From contig DWXD01000014.1 in the NCBI GenBank assembly GCA_019119365.1, positions 1 through 64,000 of the forward strand: a stretch of 64,000 nt of DNA. The letters are read 5' to 3'. The number at the start of each line of letters is the position of its first letter. Position 1 is the first letter of the stretch. The notes under the pieces are model-generated. The model saw nothing but the letters and a program-made list of their open reading frames with translations, had not been told where the DNA came from and ran no database searches. Positions 63,600 to 64,000 of the stretch are shown piece after piece. The position numbers were made by a program, and so were the translations under genes. The stretch comes from Candidatus Gemmiger stercoripullorum. Its GTDB lineage: Bacteria > Bacillota > Clostridia > Oscillospirales > Ruminococcaceae.

Positions 63600-64000
63600 T
63601 TACAGCGCGGCGTCCGCTTCGGCCGCCTCGCCGTGGCGGGCCTGCATGCAGCGCTGCATCCAGCCGCCGCGCAGGTAGTAGACGATGAACAGCACACTGG
63701 ACAGCGTCCAGGTGATCGGGTAGCTGGCCTCGACCATCAGCAGCGTGTGCACCTGTGGCACCACTGCCAGCAGCCACAGGATGCGCAGCCCGCAGACGCC
63801 GAACACCGTGATCAGCGTGGGGACACGCACATCGCCGCAGCCGCGCAGCGCGCCGGAGAGGATCTCGATGCAGATATAGGTGATATACGCCGGCACCAGG
63901 AAGTGCATCATCTGGACGCCCTGGCTGATGACGGCCGCGTCCTGGCTGAACAGGCGGAACAGCAGCCCGGCCGCCGGGTACAGCACCAGGCTGATGAACA
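63600..64000 (-). CDS. MATE-family efflux transporter, C-terminal part
   Basis: An open frame running off the right edge encodes at least the last 132 residues of a membrane protein. Segments YPAAGLLFRLFSQDAAVISQ and MMHFLVPAYITYICIEILSG, then ALRGCGDVRVPTLITVFGVC, followed by two more membrane helices and the final LFIVYYLRGGWMQRC, are typical of the second half of MATE exporters of the Firmicutes DinF/NorM-like group. Substrate unknown. The start lies outside the window. Confidence 0.87.
   Translation of the reverse strand, partial: FISLVLYPAAGLLFRLFSQDAAVISQGVQMMHFLVPAYITYICIEILSGALRGCGDVRVPTLITVFGVCGLRILWLLAVVPQVHTLLMVEASYPITWTLSSVLFIVYYLRGGWMQRCMQARHGEAAEADAAL

Overview
The window is 64 kb of GC-rich (roughly 65 percent by eye), densely coded chromosome from a low-copy, housekeeping-rich region of a Gram-positive anaerobe. 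Gene content (AddAB, SpoIIR, DegV/FakA, Asp23, DacF-type carboxypeptidase, Fe-S L-serine dehydratase, ATP-type PEP carboxykinase), the large SecA insertion and above all a preQ1-III riboswitch in front of queT point to the Oscillospiraceae/Ruminococcaceae (Faecalibacterium, Gemmiger or Subdoligranulum relatives). No IS element, prophage, CRISPR array, rRNA or replication origin was seen. I recognise about 62 protein genes, two tRNAs, one riboswitch and one ribosomal protein leader.

Layout. 1-6 kb: a tiny ORF and an HPr-like protein without the catalytic His, then a YfhO membrane protein overlapping tex. 5.5-12.6 kb: a YfbR-like nucleotidase, dus, polA-tsaD, glnS. 12.6-18.2 kb: a serine-centred stretch (L-serine dehydratase subunits, two tRNA-Ser genes, an orphan BlaI/CopY-type repressor with three operator boxes, serC, serA). 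18.2-28.3 kb: small and regulatory genes, a pyridoxal kinase, trmL, a DegV protein, riboswitch-controlled queT, a HAD phosphatase, secA, and a DUF3783-ApbE pair. 28.3-35.8 kb: a MazF-type RNase without a neighbouring antitoxin, acpS, a nitroreductase, pckA, cca, a glycosyltransferase, and two very small proteins. 35.8-43 kb (minus strand): pncB, a D,D-carboxypeptidase, recG, fakA, asp23. 43.3-48.7 kb: a CBS protein and Fe-S aldo-keto reductase facing the rpmG-secE-nusG-rplK-rplA-rplJ-rplL cluster, which here is not followed by rpoBC. 48.8-61.2 kb: a colinear minus-strand block of a radical SAM/DUF4130 DNA-repair-type pair, AsnC regulator, aminotransferase, ispE, spoIIR, addB, addA. 61.4-64 kb: a LexA/CI-like S24 repressor with repeated palindromic operators, a divergent small membrane protein, cutC, and the end of a MATE transporter.

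How it fits together. Much of the window is translation, DNA replication/repair, envelope and cofactor metabolism with short untranslated regions. Promoters of the TTGACA-17-TATAAT type, often with an extended -10 TG, are easy to see. Two promoters have their -35 box in the loop of the preceding gene's terminator, showing extreme compaction. The two strongest regulatory circuits visible are the S24 repressor switch at 62.1-62.3 kb and the BlaI-type boxes at 15.5-15.7 kb. Least understood are the radical SAM/DUF4130 pair, the His-less HPr protein and several proteins of 37-58 residues. Functions are assigned from recognised motifs without database searching; promoter, terminator and operator calls are read by eye and are not experimental.
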